Origin: CAVYGN01 sp963796325 | GTDB taxonomy: Bacteria; Spirochaetota; Brevinematia; Brevinematales; JAOACQ01 | DNA: 64,000 nt | Reading direction: 5' to 3' | Assembly (NCBI GenBank): GCA_963796325.1 | Contig: CAWCLF010000002.1 | Span: 10,928-74,927, forward strand | Part shown: piece after piece, positions 9,378-22,360 of the stretch | Layout of the letters: the number at the start of each line of letters is the position of its first letter | Numbering within the stretch: position 1 is the first letter of the stretch | Notes under the pieces: model-generated | What the model was told of the DNA's origin: nothing | The model's database searches: none | The model's input: only the letters and a program-made list of their open reading frames with translations | Translations under genes and position numbers: made by a program

Positions 9378-9403
9378 CATGAATAAGCATACATCATTAT
9401 AAT
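9374..9403 (+). promoter_or_regulatory. sigma70-type promoter for hldE-hldD
   Basis: TTGACA at 9374-9379 and TATAAT at 9398-9403 with an 18-base spacer, 29 bases before the hldE ATG. The -35 box overlaps the stop codon of the GT9 gene, so hldE-hldD can be transcribed independently of it. Confidence 0.75.
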
Positions 9404-9431
9404 TCATTCTGTTCAAATCAAGGGAAAAGCT

Positions 9432-10853
9432 ATGAATATACCTGATTTTTCCAGCTCATCGGTACTTGTCGCAGGGGATGTCATGCTCGATCAGTATTAC
9501 TACGGTCATGTCAGCCGCATCTCCCCTGAAGCGCCTGTTCCGGTTATAAAAGTGAACGACTGCCGCTATGCGCCCGGCGGAGCGGCGAACGTATCCAATA
9601 ATATCGTCAGTCTGGGGGCCGGGTCCTCCCTGATCGGGGCGGCGGGAGGCGATCAGAACGGAAGGATATTGTCCAGGCTTTTAAAAAACCTTAAAATCAA
9701 GGGAAATCTCATAAAATCCGCCGGCACGGTGACTAAAATGCGCATTATAGGAGACCACCAGCAGATAGCAAGGCTGGACTTCGAGGGACCGGCCGAAGAC
9801 GGGGACAGAATCGCAGAACTGGCCCTGCCGGTAATCGAAAAAGAGCTCGCAGGAACCGGCATCGTGATCATATCGGATTACGCGAAGGGTTTCTGCTCGA
9901 TTCCCCTGTGCAGGGAAATCATCGGCATGGCCGGTGCGGCAGGAAAGCCCGTCATAATAGACCCCAAGGGTTCAGACTGGAGCAAATACAGGGGCGCATA
10001 TCTTATCAGCCCGAATCTCAAGGAACTTGGTGAAATCTGCGGACACGATATTATGAACGAAGATTATGAAATCGAGAAATGCGGTTCGGAAATTTTAAAA
10101 AAATATTCATTTAAAAATCTCCTGGTAACGCGTTCGGAAAAAGGCATGACCCTCCTGGAAGGAAGCGGGATCACCCATATACGCTCGGAGGCAAGGGATG
10201 TTTTCGACGTATCGGGAGCGGGGGATACCGCGATCGCAGTACTTGCCCTCGGAATAGCAGGCGGAATGACACTTAAAGACGCCGTCAGGCTTTCAAACAG
10301 GGCCGCCGGCATCGTTGTCGGCAAATCGGGCACCGTTCCGATCCGTAAGGAAGAACTCCTGGGAACCTGCACCAAAAAAGAAGAAGGCAAAATTATAGAT
10401 ACGTCCGGGATAAAAGAATACGCTGCAGAATTCAGAAAAGAGGGCAAAACCGTGGTATTTACAAACGGCTGTTTCGATATAATACACCGCGGTCATGTCG
10501 AATATCTCCGGAAGGCGAAGGACCTGGGCGATATACTCATAATCGGCCTCAATACCGACGCCTCCGTCAGGGAGAACAAGGGTAAAGGAAGACCTCTCAA
10601 TAATGAAAAAGACCGTGCGGAAGTGCTGTCGGCATTAGAGTTTGTCGATTATATCGTTCTCTTCGGCGAAAAGACCCCCTCATCGCTTATCAGGTCGATA
10701 AAACCCGATGTTCTTGTCAAAGGGGGCGATTACAAACCCCGGGATGTAGCCGGCAGGGAATACGCGGGTAAAACCGTTATAATACCGTTTCTCGACGGTT
10801 ATTCCACTACGGGGACGATAAAAAAGATCGAGGCGGGCGGATCATGCTTATAG
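9432..10853 (+). CDS. hldE: bifunctional heptose 7-phosphate kinase / heptose 1-phosphate adenylyltransferase
   Basis: Cytosolic bifunctional enzyme making ADP-D-glycero-beta-D-manno-heptose for LPS: the N-terminal PfkB/ribokinase-type domain (about 1-318) phosphorylates heptose 7-phosphate at C1, and the C-terminal nucleotidyltransferase domain (about 335-473) adds AMP. The kinase domain shows YAPGGAANVSNN near the N-terminus and the catalytic DVSGAGDT near residue 265; the second domain opens with FTNGCFDIIHRGH, carrying the H-x-G-H motif. 473 residues matches the family. ATG at 9432 has AAGGGA upstream. Its last 10 bases overlap hldD, so the two are translationally coupled. Confidence 0.97.
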   Translation: MNIPDFSSSSVLVAGDVMLDQYYYGHVSRISPEAPVPVIKVNDCRYAPGGAANVSNNIVSLGAGSSLIGAAGGDQNGRILSRLLKNLKIKGNLIKSAGTVTKMRIIGDHQQIARLDFEGPAEDGDRIAELALPVIEKELAGTGIVIISDYAKGFCSIPLCREIIGMAGAAGKPVIIDPKGSDWSKYRGAYLISPNLKELGEICGHDIMNEDYEIEKCGSEILKKYSFKNLLVTRSEKGMTLLEGSGITHIRSEARDVFDVSGAGDTAIAVLALGIAGGMTLKDAVRLSNRAAGIVVGKSGTVPIRKEELLGTCTKKEEGKIIDTSGIKEYAAEFRKEGKTVVFTNGCFDIIHRGHVEYLRKAKDLGDILIIGLNTDASVRENKGKGRPLNNEKDRAEVLSALEFVDYIVLFGEKTPSSLIRSIKPDVLVKGGDYKPRDVAGREYAGKTVIIPFLDGYSTTGTIKKIEAGGSCL

Positions 10854-11794
10854 TTACAGGCGGAGCGGGATTTATCGGCAGCAACCTTATAAGGGGGCTC
10901 AATTCGGTATCAATGAATAATATTCTTGCGGTCGACGACCTGAACAATGGCGGAAAGCATATGAACCTCAACAGCCTCGCTTTTTCGGATTATATGGATA
11001 AGGAAGATTTTTTACGCTTACTCCCGGGATTTAAGCCTAAACGGGTCGAAGCCGTTTTCCACCTGGGCGCCTGTTCCGATACAATGGAAAAAAACGGCAG
11101 GTATATGATGGAAAACAACTACGATTACTCTAAAAAACTCCTGGATTACTGCCTTCTCAATAGAATACCCTTTATTTACGCTTCGTCGGCCTCGGTTTAC
11201 GGCGACGGTTCGAGGGGTTTCAGGGAGGACAGCCGCTGCGAATATCCCCTGAACATATACGCTTTTTCAAAATTCCTCTTCGACAGGTATGTCAGGCGGT
11301 TATTTCCCCATGCAAAATCGCAGATAGCAGGACTCCGGTATTTCAACGTTTACGGCCCGCAGGAAAATCACAAGGGAAGAATGGCCAGCGTTATGAATCA
11401 TTTTTTCGGTGAAATTAAAAAGGAAGGAAAAATAAAACTCTTCGAAGGAAGTGCGGATTTCAGGAGGGATTTCGTTTTCGTAAACGACATAGTCGACATC
11501 AATCTTTTTTTCTATGCTGATCCTTCCAAAAGCGGAATTTACAACTGCGGTACAGGCAGGGCTGAAAGTTACCTGAAGGTTGCCCAGACCATTGCAGGCT
11601 TATACCCGGGCGCAGGGATCGATTTTATCCCCTTCCCCAAGGAATTAAAAGGAAAATACCAGGCTTTTACGGAAGCTGACCTTGCAATACTCAGGTCGGC
11701 CGGATATAAAAAAGAATTCACCCCCATCGAAAAGGGGATAGCTGTTTACACCGGCATCCTCGACAAAAGCGGCGGGTACTACCTTCCCGAATGA
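10844..11794 (+). CDS. hldD: ADP-L-glycero-D-manno-heptose 6-epimerase
   Basis: NAD(P)-dependent short-chain-dehydrogenase-type epimerase that inverts C6 of ADP-D,D-heptose to give ADP-L,D-heptose, the heptosyltransferase donor. The N-terminus has the Rossmann loop TGGAGFIGSN; SASVYGDG holds the catalytic Ser region and NIYAFSKF carries the YxxxK pair. 316 residues, close to the family's 310-330. The ATG at 10844 lies inside the end of hldE. With GT9 and hldE it completes the nucleotide-activated heptose branch; gmhA and gmhB are not in the window. Confidence 0.95.
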   Translation: MLIVTGGAGFIGSNLIRGLNSVSMNNILAVDDLNNGGKHMNLNSLAFSDYMDKEDFLRLLPGFKPKRVEAVFHLGACSDTMEKNGRYMMENNYDYSKKLLDYCLLNRIPFIYASSASVYGDGSRGFREDSRCEYPLNIYAFSKFLFDRYVRRLFPHAKSQIAGLRYFNVYGPQENHKGRMASVMNHFFGEIKKEGKIKLFEGSADFRRDFVFVNDIVDINLFFYADPSKSGIYNCGTGRAESYLKVAQTIAGLYPGAGIDFIPFPKELKGKYQAFTEADLAILRSAGYKKEFTPIEKGIAVYTGILDKSGGYYLPE

Positions 11795-11861
11795 TGTTTT
11801 CATTTTAATATGACGGCAAATCAAATTTTTATTATATTTTAACCAATTGCAGAGAGGTCTT

Positions 11862-12194
11862 ATGCCCGATTATATTGAAGTAACAGTCACAATCGACAAT
11901 AAAAAGATCGCGGTAAGGATCGCGAACGAACTCCTGGATAAAAGACTGGCCGCCTGCGTCCAGATCAGCGGGCCCGTCGAAAGTTTTTACGAGTGGGATG
12001 GAAAAAGGACCAGAACCAGGGAATGGAAGCTCGCGATAAAAACCAGGGACGATATTTTCAGCATGGTTGAAAAGGCAGTTAAAGAGCTTCATCCTTATGC
12101 TGTGCCGGAAATAATAATCAGGAAGATCGAAGGCGGTTCCGGGGATTACCTTGAGTGGATAGAAAGGAGCGTTTATGAAAAACCCGGAATTTAA
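11862..12194 (+). CDS. cutA: CutA divalent-ion tolerance family protein
   Basis: Small trimeric PII-like cytosolic protein (110 residues) of the CutA1 family, historically linked to copper/divalent cation tolerance but with an uncertain biochemical role. Recognised from the ferredoxin-like pattern: an opening IEVTVTI strand, KRLAACVQI, FYEWDGK, ELHPYAVPEII and the closing YLEWI. The start is ATG 11862, with AGAGAGG 5 bases upstream; an in-frame TTG 15 bases earlier lacks this. It overlaps the next gene by 20 bases, so the two are probably cotranslated. Confidence 0.93.
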   Translation: MPDYIEVTVTIDNKKIAVRIANELLDKRLAACVQISGPVESFYEWDGKRTRTREWKLAIKTRDDIFSMVEKAVKELHPYAVPEIIIRKIEGGSGDYLEWIERSVYEKPGI

Positions 12195-13056
12195 AGAAAT
12201 AACCCTCGAAGATAAACAGGTTTTCAATCATTTTTTCAATTCTTATCTTCCCAAAATATCCGAATTCACTTTTACCAACCTTTTTATCTGGTCAAAACCG
12301 AAAAATATTAAATATTCCCTGTACGATGAAGGCCTTATCATGAAAGCCAGCGACAGGGAAGGAAGGCCGTATTTTTTGCCCCCCATCGGTTATAACAACT
12401 GTGAAGAGATACTGAAATTTATCATGGATTACGGCAGACTTAACGGTATAAACCTTATTGAACTTCTCCCCGAATTCCAGAAAAAATATATTAAACACCA
12501 GCCCTGCCGCATCATTACCGACCGCAACAGCTTCGACTATATCTACAAATCCCAGTCCCTGGCCACGCTCAAGGGGTGGCGCCTTGACGGCAAGAGGGGG
12601 TTCATAAAAAAATTCGAGCAAAATTACAAATATGAATATGTAAGGTATGATAAGAGTTATGAAAATGACTGCCTTTCCCTTTATAAGACCTGGATGGGTG
12701 AAAAACATAAAATCGATAAAGGCATTAATGACGAGCATATCGTTTTCGAGGAATTCATTGAAAATTTCGACAAACTGGACGCCGTCGGAGGATTGATCTA
12801 CATAGGCGGAAAACTTGTGGCCTTCTCATTCGGGGAAAGGCTGAACGATACTACATTCGTAATTCACTTTGAAAAAGCCGACACCGATTACCCGGGAAGC
12901 TACCAGGTCATCAACCAGGAATTTGTCCGGAACGAAGTGGCGGATTTTTATCCTTTCGTCAACAGGGAGCAGGATATGGGAATAGAAGGCCTGAGAAAGG
13001 CAAAACTCAGCTATGCACCCTTCAGACTGCTGAAGAAATATACCGTGGATTTTTGA
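12175..13056 (+). CDS. DUF2156 family (LPG-synthase C-terminal-like) protein
   Basis: A 293-residue soluble protein of the DUF2156 family, which adopts a tandem GNAT fold related to the catalytic domain of MprF-type phosphatidylglycerol aminoacyltransferases. Signs: FTFTNLFIW near residue 32, RDSFDYIY-type segment (here DRNSFDYIY, about 117-125), and a C-terminal FVNREQDMGIEGLRKAK stretch that is strongly conserved in the family. No membrane helices are present, so it lacks the flippase part of MprF; the activity of stand-alone members is generally unknown. It starts within the cutA 3' end. Its stop faces the ankyrin gene's stop 16 bases away, with an imperfect inverted repeat (13058-13067/13079-13088) between them. 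Confidence 0.8.
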   Translation: MKNPEFKEITLEDKQVFNHFFNSYLPKISEFTFTNLFIWSKPKNIKYSLYDEGLIMKASDREGRPYFLPPIGYNNCEEILKFIMDYGRLNGINLIELLPEFQKKYIKHQPCRIITDRNSFDYIYKSQSLATLKGWRLDGKRGFIKKFEQNYKYEYVRYDKSYENDCLSLYKTWMGEKHKIDKGINDEHIVFEEFIENFDKLDAVGGLIYIGGKLVAFSFGERLNDTTFVIHFEKADTDYPGSYQVINQEFVRNEVADFYPFVNREQDMGIEGLRKAKLSYAPFRLLKKYTVDF

Positions 13057-13071
13057 CCGGGAGGGTCTTGC

Positions 13072-14673
13072 CTACCTTGACTCTCCCGAGAAGAGGTTCG
13101 TGTCGATCGAGGAAAGCTTTTCACTGTCGCTGCCCGAAAGCCTCCAGAAGAACCTCTCCTGATCGATATAATTTGTCAGGATATCCGGAAGCTTGAGGAT
13201 CATAAAATCATTTGTGCCGATCAACTGTACGCTGTAATGGAAATCCTGGAGCGGGAAACCCTCCTTCCCTTCGCCCGCAGATATCCCGAATACCTGCAGG
13301 GATAAACTCAAACCGACCGCATCCGCATCGCCTGTATTAAGCACCTTCAGCGAAGGCCCGTTTGTCTCTTCCGGGCTTCCGTTCAGCATGAAATCGGCCC
13401 TGATTAACGGCCTGGGAAGATGCATAGTCGGGACTTTCATCGCGTCAGTCACTCCGATATTAAATTCGGGATCTAAAGCTACGACTAGAAACTCTGCTGA
13501 GCCGTCTTTGATATTGTCGGAGGCGGCAGTTCCGATTTCGCATGTTTTTGATTCGCCGGGAACCAGCGATATGTTGCTGACCGGGCTGAAAGTAAGTTCT
13601 TCGCAGCCTTTTAAAGGAACGACCTGTATCGAGGAGTTTTCAGAATATCCGCTTCCGCCGTTAGAGATGGTAGCCTTCAAGATGTTCGGTGTCCGGGCAT
13701 GAAATGCCCTGCCGGGACTTTCGGGAGGTTCCGAATTTAAGGACAGCGAAGGCGGGAGGGGAGGTTTTTTCGGGATATCGATTACCAGGGTGTCGCTTTT
13801 AATGAAGGAATTCGTCTCGCAGGCATAGGCCCTGAAGAATGCCGTCTCGTCCCTGGCGTCTTTAGAAGCCTCGAAAGATATTGAAAATACTGTATTCTGC
13901 CCCGCACCGATATTTATTACCGGCGGATTATCAAAACTTATGCCGTTGGTGTTCGATATGCCTTCGATCACAAGCGTGTCGTTGACCGAATCGAACCCTC
14001 CCTTATTCTCAACAGTAAAATCGATGCTTCCCTTTACAGGGGCCCTCAATATGTTATCGTTCCCGAGTTTTTTTTCGTAATTCATTACAAGGATCGGCCT
14101 GTTCGCAAGCCGCATATACCTGTCGGGATTTTCCAGGGCTGTTATGATGTTCGAGAATTTCCTCTTGACGGCGATATCGAGCGCCGTCGACTTTTCATCT
14201 ATGTCCATATAAGCTTGCGTTGTTAGATTCGTGAGAACGGCGCCCTGAACTATGAGATATTTGACGCCGAGGTCGTCCTCGTAATAAGTAAAATAATGAA
14301 GGGCGGTCCAGCCGTACTTGTCATGAAGATTTATATCCGCGCCTTTAAGGACAAGAAGCTTCAGCATGTCGAGGTTTCTTAAAAGCGCGCAGTATTCAAG
14401 AGGCGTGACTTGATTTTTATCCCTTGAATTGACATCGGCCCCCTTCCCCAGGAGGTATGCGGCTATCTTGAGGTTGGCCTGGAGTACCGCCCAGTGCAGG
14501 GGCGTCCTGTCCTTATTCACGTGATCGTTTACATTTGCACCCTTATTAACTATTTTCTCAACATCCTTGATCCTGCCCTTCGATATTGCAACAACGAGGT
14601 CCCTGGTAAGGTCTGGAAATGCCGGAACGGCTATAATAAATATAAACAAAAAGAGGGATAAGCACCTTTTCAT
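13072..14673 (-). CDS. exported ankyrin-repeat protein
   Basis: A 533-residue exported protein: signal peptide (about 1-19, ending VPAFP), four to five ankyrin repeats (about 25-190, with the TPLHWAVLQ, TPLEYCAL and TALHYFTY consensus helices and GADVN/GADIN turns), then about 320 residues of beta-rich sequence that looks like tandem immunoglobulin-like/CARDB-type segments (each with an NxGG or NxGD turn such as VENKGG, ISNGGSG, VLNTGDAD). The function is unknown; such proteins act as extracytoplasmic binding scaffolds. Its ribosome binding site overlaps the carB stop codon and its ATG is 12 bases further, so it is translated from the carB message, which is an odd partner. Confidence 0.72.
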   Translation of the reverse strand: MKRCLSLFLFIFIIAVPAFPDLTRDLVVAISKGRIKDVEKIVNKGANVNDHVNKDRTPLHWAVLQANLKIAAYLLGKGADVNSRDKNQVTPLEYCALLRNLDMLKLLVLKGADINLHDKYGWTALHYFTYYEDDLGVKYLIVQGAVLTNLTTQAYMDIDEKSTALDIAVKRKFSNIITALENPDRYMRLANRPILVMNYEKKLGNDNILRAPVKGSIDFTVENKGGFDSVNDTLVIEGISNTNGISFDNPPVINIGAGQNTVFSISFEASKDARDETAFFRAYACETNSFIKSDTLVIDIPKKPPLPPSLSLNSEPPESPGRAFHARTPNILKATISNGGSGYSENSSIQVVPLKGCEELTFSPVSNISLVPGESKTCEIGTAASDNIKDGSAEFLVVALDPEFNIGVTDAMKVPTMHLPRPLIRADFMLNGSPEETNGPSLKVLNTGDADAVGLSLSLQVFGISAGEGKEGFPLQDFHYSVQLIGTNDFMILKLPDILTNYIDQERFFWRLSGSDSEKLSSIDTNLFSGESR

Positions 14674-14685
14674 AAAGGACCCCTC

Positions 14686-17922
<3,237 letters not shown>

Positions 17923-18004
17923 TAAAACCTCTTAGTGGTAAAACCCCGATATTATAGCGGGAAAAGGCGAAATTGTCATTTTTTAAGGCGCAGAGGACGG
18001 TGCA

Positions 18005-18853
18005 TCAAACGATTTTATCCGCAATCCACCGGATAAGCGATTTCGTTTCCTTAAAATTCTTCAAAAACAATCCGGCCAGGTCCGAGTGGTTCGAGTCCCT
18101 GATTACCCTCAATTCTGCCAGATCCTCGTTCTTCTCATTGATTTTAGCGACAAATGACCTTGAATGGGATAGATCGATGATAGGATCCCTCTGCCCATGA
18201 ATGCAGAGGACGGGTATCCTTTCATTACCGGTTACATAACGGATCGGGCTTGCAAGGTCCCTGTCTTCATGCGTCGGCGCATAATTCCGGAACATCCTTT
18301 CTATCCCCCTGCTTTTACTCTTCAGGGTAAGATCGAGGGGACCGCTTATCGAGATCAGCGCTCTGAAATATTCCGGATCGATGCCGAACTTTTCCTGCAG
18401 AAGCCGGTTATAAACGAGAAGTCCCGCAAGTTCCCCGCCGGCCGATTGACCGGCTGCAATCGTCTTTTTATAATTAAGCCCGTATTCCCCCGATACCTCG
18501 ACATATTTTTTAAAGGCGCTGAAAATATCTATCATCTGGGAGGGAAACTTGGACCCGGGGACAGGCCTGTATCCCGGCATGACAGTGGGAAACCCGTAAC
18601 GGGCAAAAAAATTGCCTATGAACCTCATATCTTCAGGACTGAATAAGGTCCATCCTCCGCCATGGATAAAAAAAACGACCCCATCGCGTCTTTTTACCGA
18701 CCTCGGAACAAATATCAGGATATACTGATTCTTTTGAACTCCATAGTAAATTTTACTTTTAACGATGTCATGTCCCGATATAAGGTTTTCCTTTATAACC
18801 CTCATTACCAATGAAGGTCTTTTCAGCAATTCCTCAATCGTCCAGATAATCAC
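18005..18853 (-). CDS. alpha/beta hydrolase (HGGGW type)
   Basis: Cytosolic 282-residue alpha/beta hydrolase of the esterase/lipase (HSL-like) type. The HGGGW oxyanion motif lies near residue 65, the nucleophile elbow is GQSAGGE near 138-144, the acid is likely the Asp of GQRDPIID and the base the His of DSNHSD near the C-terminus. The start is GTG at 18853, chosen for the GAGGG about 8 bases before it. It is the last gene of a same-strand set with the zinc-ribbon membrane protein (11 bases upstream) and the HxxxDG acyltransferase; the natural substrate is unknown, but an acyl ester produced by that acyltransferase is the obvious guess. Confidence 0.8.
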   Translation of the reverse strand: MIIWTIEELLKRPSLVMRVIKENLISGHDIVKSKIYYGVQKNQYILIFVPRSVKRRDGVVFFIHGGGWTLFSPEDMRFIGNFFARYGFPTVMPGYRPVPGSKFPSQMIDIFSAFKKYVEVSGEYGLNYKKTIAAGQSAGGELAGLLVYNRLLQEKFGIDPEYFRALISISGPLDLTLKSKSRGIERMFRNYAPTHEDRDLASPIRYVTGNERIPVLCIHGQRDPIIDLSHSRSFVAKINEKNEDLAELRVIRDSNHSDLAGLFLKNFKETKSLIRWIADKIV

Positions 18854-18864
18854 AAAAGTTCCCT

Positions 18865-19578
18865 CTAAATATGAAATACACGTTTAAATTTTATCCTCTT
18901 TTTCATGACATAGTGCAGAAAAAGAAACAGCAGCGACAGGGGAATTAAAACGGAAAGAACGACAAAAGACCATGAGGGCTTGACAACCTTGAACATCAGG
19001 TTTGAAAGGAGACTGTCGAAACAGAAGCACAGGATGCCCGCTGCAATCAGAATAAAGGCCCCGATATTCAATCCCTTTTCCTTTACCCTGATCGCAAGAA
19101 TAATTACAGTCAAAGATAAAAGGTAGAACAGGATCAGTGAGGGCAGGGCAACAGGAAAAAACCAGGACATTTTATCGTAAAGAAAGTCGAAAAAGAACAG
19201 GAGCAAACCTATGACGACCATAATAGCGGTTGTATAAATAAGATAATTTTTTATGGAGAAAAGCACTATTGTCACGCAAAGCCATGCGGCTATTATCGAT
19301 GAAAGGGCGTAGCCCGTCCAGGCGTTCATTCCCTTGTACTCGAAGTTTAATGTCAGCAGGACGAAGAGCGGAATAAAGAAGATCACGGTTATTATGATCC
19401 ATGTCAGATGCAGGTTATATTTTTCCGCAGATTTTTTTTCATCCTGGAGGCTTTCCCGGGGATATGGAGTTCCGGGAATTGAATTTTCTCCTGCAAGCTT
19501 CTGGATCGGGGTTCCGCAGAGAGGGCAATTCAGGACGTTTTCATCGACTTCCACTCCGCATTTTGAACAAAATGGCAT
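18865..19578 (-). CDS. zinc-ribbon membrane protein (DUF6320-like)
   Basis: A 237-residue membrane protein with an N-terminal zinc ribbon (CSKCGVEV...CPLCGTPI, Cys pairs at residues 4/7 and 18/21) on a soluble linker of about 45 residues and seven predicted hydrophobic helices (about 55-230), the WFFPVALP segment among them. It resembles proteins annotated as DUF6320 that accompany alcohol-acetyltransferase-like genes; that name is from memory and needs a profile search. It sits 10 bases after the acyltransferase and 11 bases before the hydrolase, so the three are a translationally tight cassette. No enzymatic motif is visible; an anchor or regulator of the acyltransferase is only a guess. 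Confidence 0.65.
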   Translation of the reverse strand: MPFCSKCGVEVDENVLNCPLCGTPIQKLAGENSIPGTPYPRESLQDEKKSAEKYNLHLTWIIITVIFFIPLFVLLTLNFEYKGMNAWTGYALSSIIAAWLCVTIVLFSIKNYLIYTTAIMVVIGLLLFFFDFLYDKMSWFFPVALPSLILFYLLSLTVIILAIRVKEKGLNIGAFILIAAGILCFCFDSLLSNLMFKVVKPSWSFVVLSVLIPLSLLFLFLHYVMKKRIKFKRVFHI

Positions 19579-19588
19579 ACTGCACCTC

Positions 19589-20890
19589 TTAATTTGTTTC
19601 TATTTTAACGGGAATTCCCATTTTAACAAGCCTGTTAAAAAAATATTTTTCAATTTCCGTTTCATTGATAGTCCTCCCGAAGGTAATGCTGACTTTATTC
19701 TTGAAACTGATTACCCCGCAATTGCATTTTGAGGTAGGTTCGGGAGGAAGAATAAAATCAAACCTTTCGATATAAGCGCCGATGCCTTCCGGCATCACGA
19801 CAACCCCTAAATTCGAAAGGCCGCTTGTAGTTCCGTTTCCGCCGATCACTTTATAATAACTTGAAATAAGAAGATTTTTTAAAAAGAGGGGAAGAGCCCT
19901 GACCACTATATTCCTTTCCGCCTTGACATTCCTCGCCATATCGGGCTGTACCGCTTTTACCGTCGCCCGCAGCCTGACATAGTGGTGGACAAGATTGACG
20001 ATTTCCTCCAGGCTGTACCGGCCGAGATTCGGATCGATTTCCGGTATCGCAAACAGTGAAAAATTCCTCATTGTTTTTGAACCGAACATCTTTCTTAAAT
20101 TAAAAGGTATCATTATCCTGATAGGATTCAAATCCTTAATTAGAGCGGAGGGCCCCTGATTTAAAAAAACCTCCTGGAAAGCCTCGAATAGAACGGATAT
20201 CAGGAAGTCGTTTATAGTCGCATTATATTTCCTGGATATTTCCGACAAAAGATCGACCGGAACTATTCCGGTAATGATATTATAAATCCCTTCATCCAGA
20301 TTTTTATGAGGCAGGTGAAATGCCCGTTTTTCTTTTGCGGGAGCCGGAGCTTTCTTATTATAATATTTAAGGAAAGAATCCTCGGCTTCTTCAGGGTCCG
20401 GCTTCTGACCCGCCCTCATAATATCTCCCCATTCTTCGAATGGCCCGTAAACCAGGCTGATATATTCGGCCGCAAGAGCCTTGAGAAAGGCAATTGCGCC
20501 CATTCCGTCCGTTAGAGCATGAAAATACTCGACAGCTATCCTGTTCCTGTAAACTTTCACACGGAATAAAAAAATACCCTTCCTCTTGACCGGTATTTTA
20601 CCGCAGGGATACCGTGAATCGGGAAAGATCTTCGGTATATCCTTAGTATGTTCAAGATAATACCAGAAAAAACCCTTCTTCAGGTGAACCCTGTAATAAG
20701 GAAAGCGGCTGATGAGATTTCCAAGGGCTTTCTGCAGAGTAATGACCTTGACCGGTAATTTTAAAGTAACGGACAGCCTGAAAACAGTCGTCAGGTACGA
20801 GGTGGTTATAGACGGGTATAACTTGCCGGCATTATCAAGCCTGTACCAGAAATCATCTTCATGCGAAAGCCTGATTTTACTTTTAGACAT
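19589..20890 (-). CDS. condensation-domain/alcohol acyltransferase-like protein
   Basis: A 433-residue cytosolic CoA-dependent acyltransferase-superfamily protein (NRPS condensation domain, wax-ester synthase and alcohol acetyltransferase fold). The catalytic HxxxDG motif is HALTDG at residues 124-129, and a later FNLRKMFGSKTMRNF segment is at the place of the family's second (DFGWG-like) region. No carrier-protein or adenylation domain is nearby, so secondary-metabolite peptide synthesis is unlikely; an O-acyltransferase acting on lipid or alcohol is more plausible, unproven. It follows the frameshifted amylase and precedes the zinc-ribbon protein and hydrolase on the same strand under a possible TetR operator. 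Confidence 0.72.
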   Translation of the reverse strand: MSKSKIRLSHEDDFWYRLDNAGKLYPSITTSYLTTVFRLSVTLKLPVKVITLQKALGNLISRFPYYRVHLKKGFFWYYLEHTKDIPKIFPDSRYPCGKIPVKRKGIFLFRVKVYRNRIAVEYFHALTDGMGAIAFLKALAAEYISLVYGPFEEWGDIMRAGQKPDPEEAEDSFLKYYNKKAPAPAKEKRAFHLPHKNLDEGIYNIITGIVPVDLLSEISRKYNATINDFLISVLFEAFQEVFLNQGPSALIKDLNPIRIMIPFNLRKMFGSKTMRNFSLFAIPEIDPNLGRYSLEEIVNLVHHYVRLRATVKAVQPDMARNVKAERNIVVRALPLFLKNLLISSYYKVIGGNGTTSGLSNLGVVVMPEGIGAYIERFDFILPPEPTSKCNCGVISFKNKVSITFGRTINETEIEKYFFNRLVKMGIPVKIETN

Positions 20891-20977
20891 ATTTTTATAA
20901 ACACACCTCGTATAAAGTATATTGATAAAGGAATTTTATATCAACCCGGTTTGACAATTATTTCAATCAGGGGGAGT

Positions 20978-22340
20978 TCATCTTCCGGCTGCCAGGATCC
21001 TTCCCCAATCCGGATAAACGCAGAAATTAAGCCGGCCGTCGGCCGCTTCGAAATATTCCTTTCCATTCAGGAGATCATACCATCGGCCAGGCCAGCCGGC
21101 CGGCAGCCTGATCTTTACGTTTGCGATTTTTTTAGAAGAGTTGACGCATACAACCGCTTTATGGTCCCCGGCCTCCCTCCCAAAAGCGAATATTTTGTGA
21201 TCGACTAATAGCTGGCGGTAGCTTCCGCATCTCAACAGAGGCAAGTCTTTACTGATGGAACTGAGTTTCATGACCGTTTCTTTCAATGGCAAATTCTCCT
21301 GTTTTGTACCTAAATCCCTGATATCGAGATTCGGTCTCAGCGGCCAGTCGGATTCTTTTATTTTCGCACCGGGGACTCCGCATTCACTGCCGTAATAAAC
21401 CGAAGGAATTCCGGGAATCGTGAACAGGAGTATGTAAAGGGGGTAAATGTGCGTTTTATCCTTAAGCATCGATACAATGCGGTCCACGTCATGGTTATCT
21501 GCAAAATTGTACAGGCTAAGGTTTTTGTATATGCCATCCGGGCCGAATTGGCGGTTCAGTGAATAAGCGATCTCGAAATAATTCGAATCGTTATGACTGG
21601 ACCAGAGCCCTTTATACAATTCATAATTCGTCACGGAATCGAGCATGCCGGGTTTAACCCATTTACGGTAATCTCCATGAATAACTTCTCCCATGAGCCA
21701 TAAACCGGAACCCAGGCCACGGCAGAAACCTGAAAGGGAGCTCATGAAAATCGAAATCCAGTGAGTCAGCGGCATCAAGCCTCAAACCTTCTATTCCGAA
21801 TTCATCTTTCCATAAGGCAATACTGCCGAATAGATAATCCCGCACTTCTTTGCTTTCAGGATTGAACTTCACAAGGTTCTGATACCCGTTCCAGCAGTCA
21901 TATGCAAACCCGTCGCCGTAAGGACTCCTACGTGAAAAATCTACTCCTGAAAAACATTCCCTGTAAAAGGAATCTCTCCCTTTTCTTAAAAGGTCTTTAA
22001 ACGGTCCGAAATCCCGTCCGCAATGATTGAAAACTGTGTCGAGGACAAGGCTTATTCCATTCTTATGAAGTTTCAGAGAAAGTTCTTTCAAATCCTCATT
22101 TGTCCCGAGCCGCCTGTCGACCTTCCTGTAATCCGCCGTATCGTATCCATGTGTAGAGCTATCGAAAACGGGCCCCAGGTAGAGAGCATTAACTCCCAGC
22201 GTGAGCATATGCCCGATCCAGCCGTCTATCCGGGAAATGCGGTTTACCGGTGCAGACGAAAAATCGTTTTCATGAGGAGCCCCGCAAAGTCCGAGCGGGT
22301 AAATATGGTAAAAAACCGCATCCTTGATCCATGAATTCAT
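20978..22340 (-). pseudogene. GH13 alpha-amylase family protein, frameshifted
   Basis: A glycoside hydrolase family 13 gene split over two frames. The first part (22340 to about 21748) encodes FYHIYPLG, LVLDTVFNHCG and GLRLDAAD, the last with the nucleophile Asp; the second (about 21746 to 20978) encodes GEVIHGDYRKW with the acid/base Glu and FADNHDVDR with the third catalytic Asp. The frames join if one T is removed from the TTTT at 21747-21750 (coding strand), which restores a continuous D-F-D-F-M-S-S reading and a protein of about 450 residues with every catalytic residue intact. It is therefore either a very recent pseudogene or a one-base sequencing error. No signal peptide; a cytosolic maltodextrin-acting enzyme is likely. 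Confidence 0.85.
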
Positions 22341-22360
22341 TCTTTCCTCCTTATTATCTT

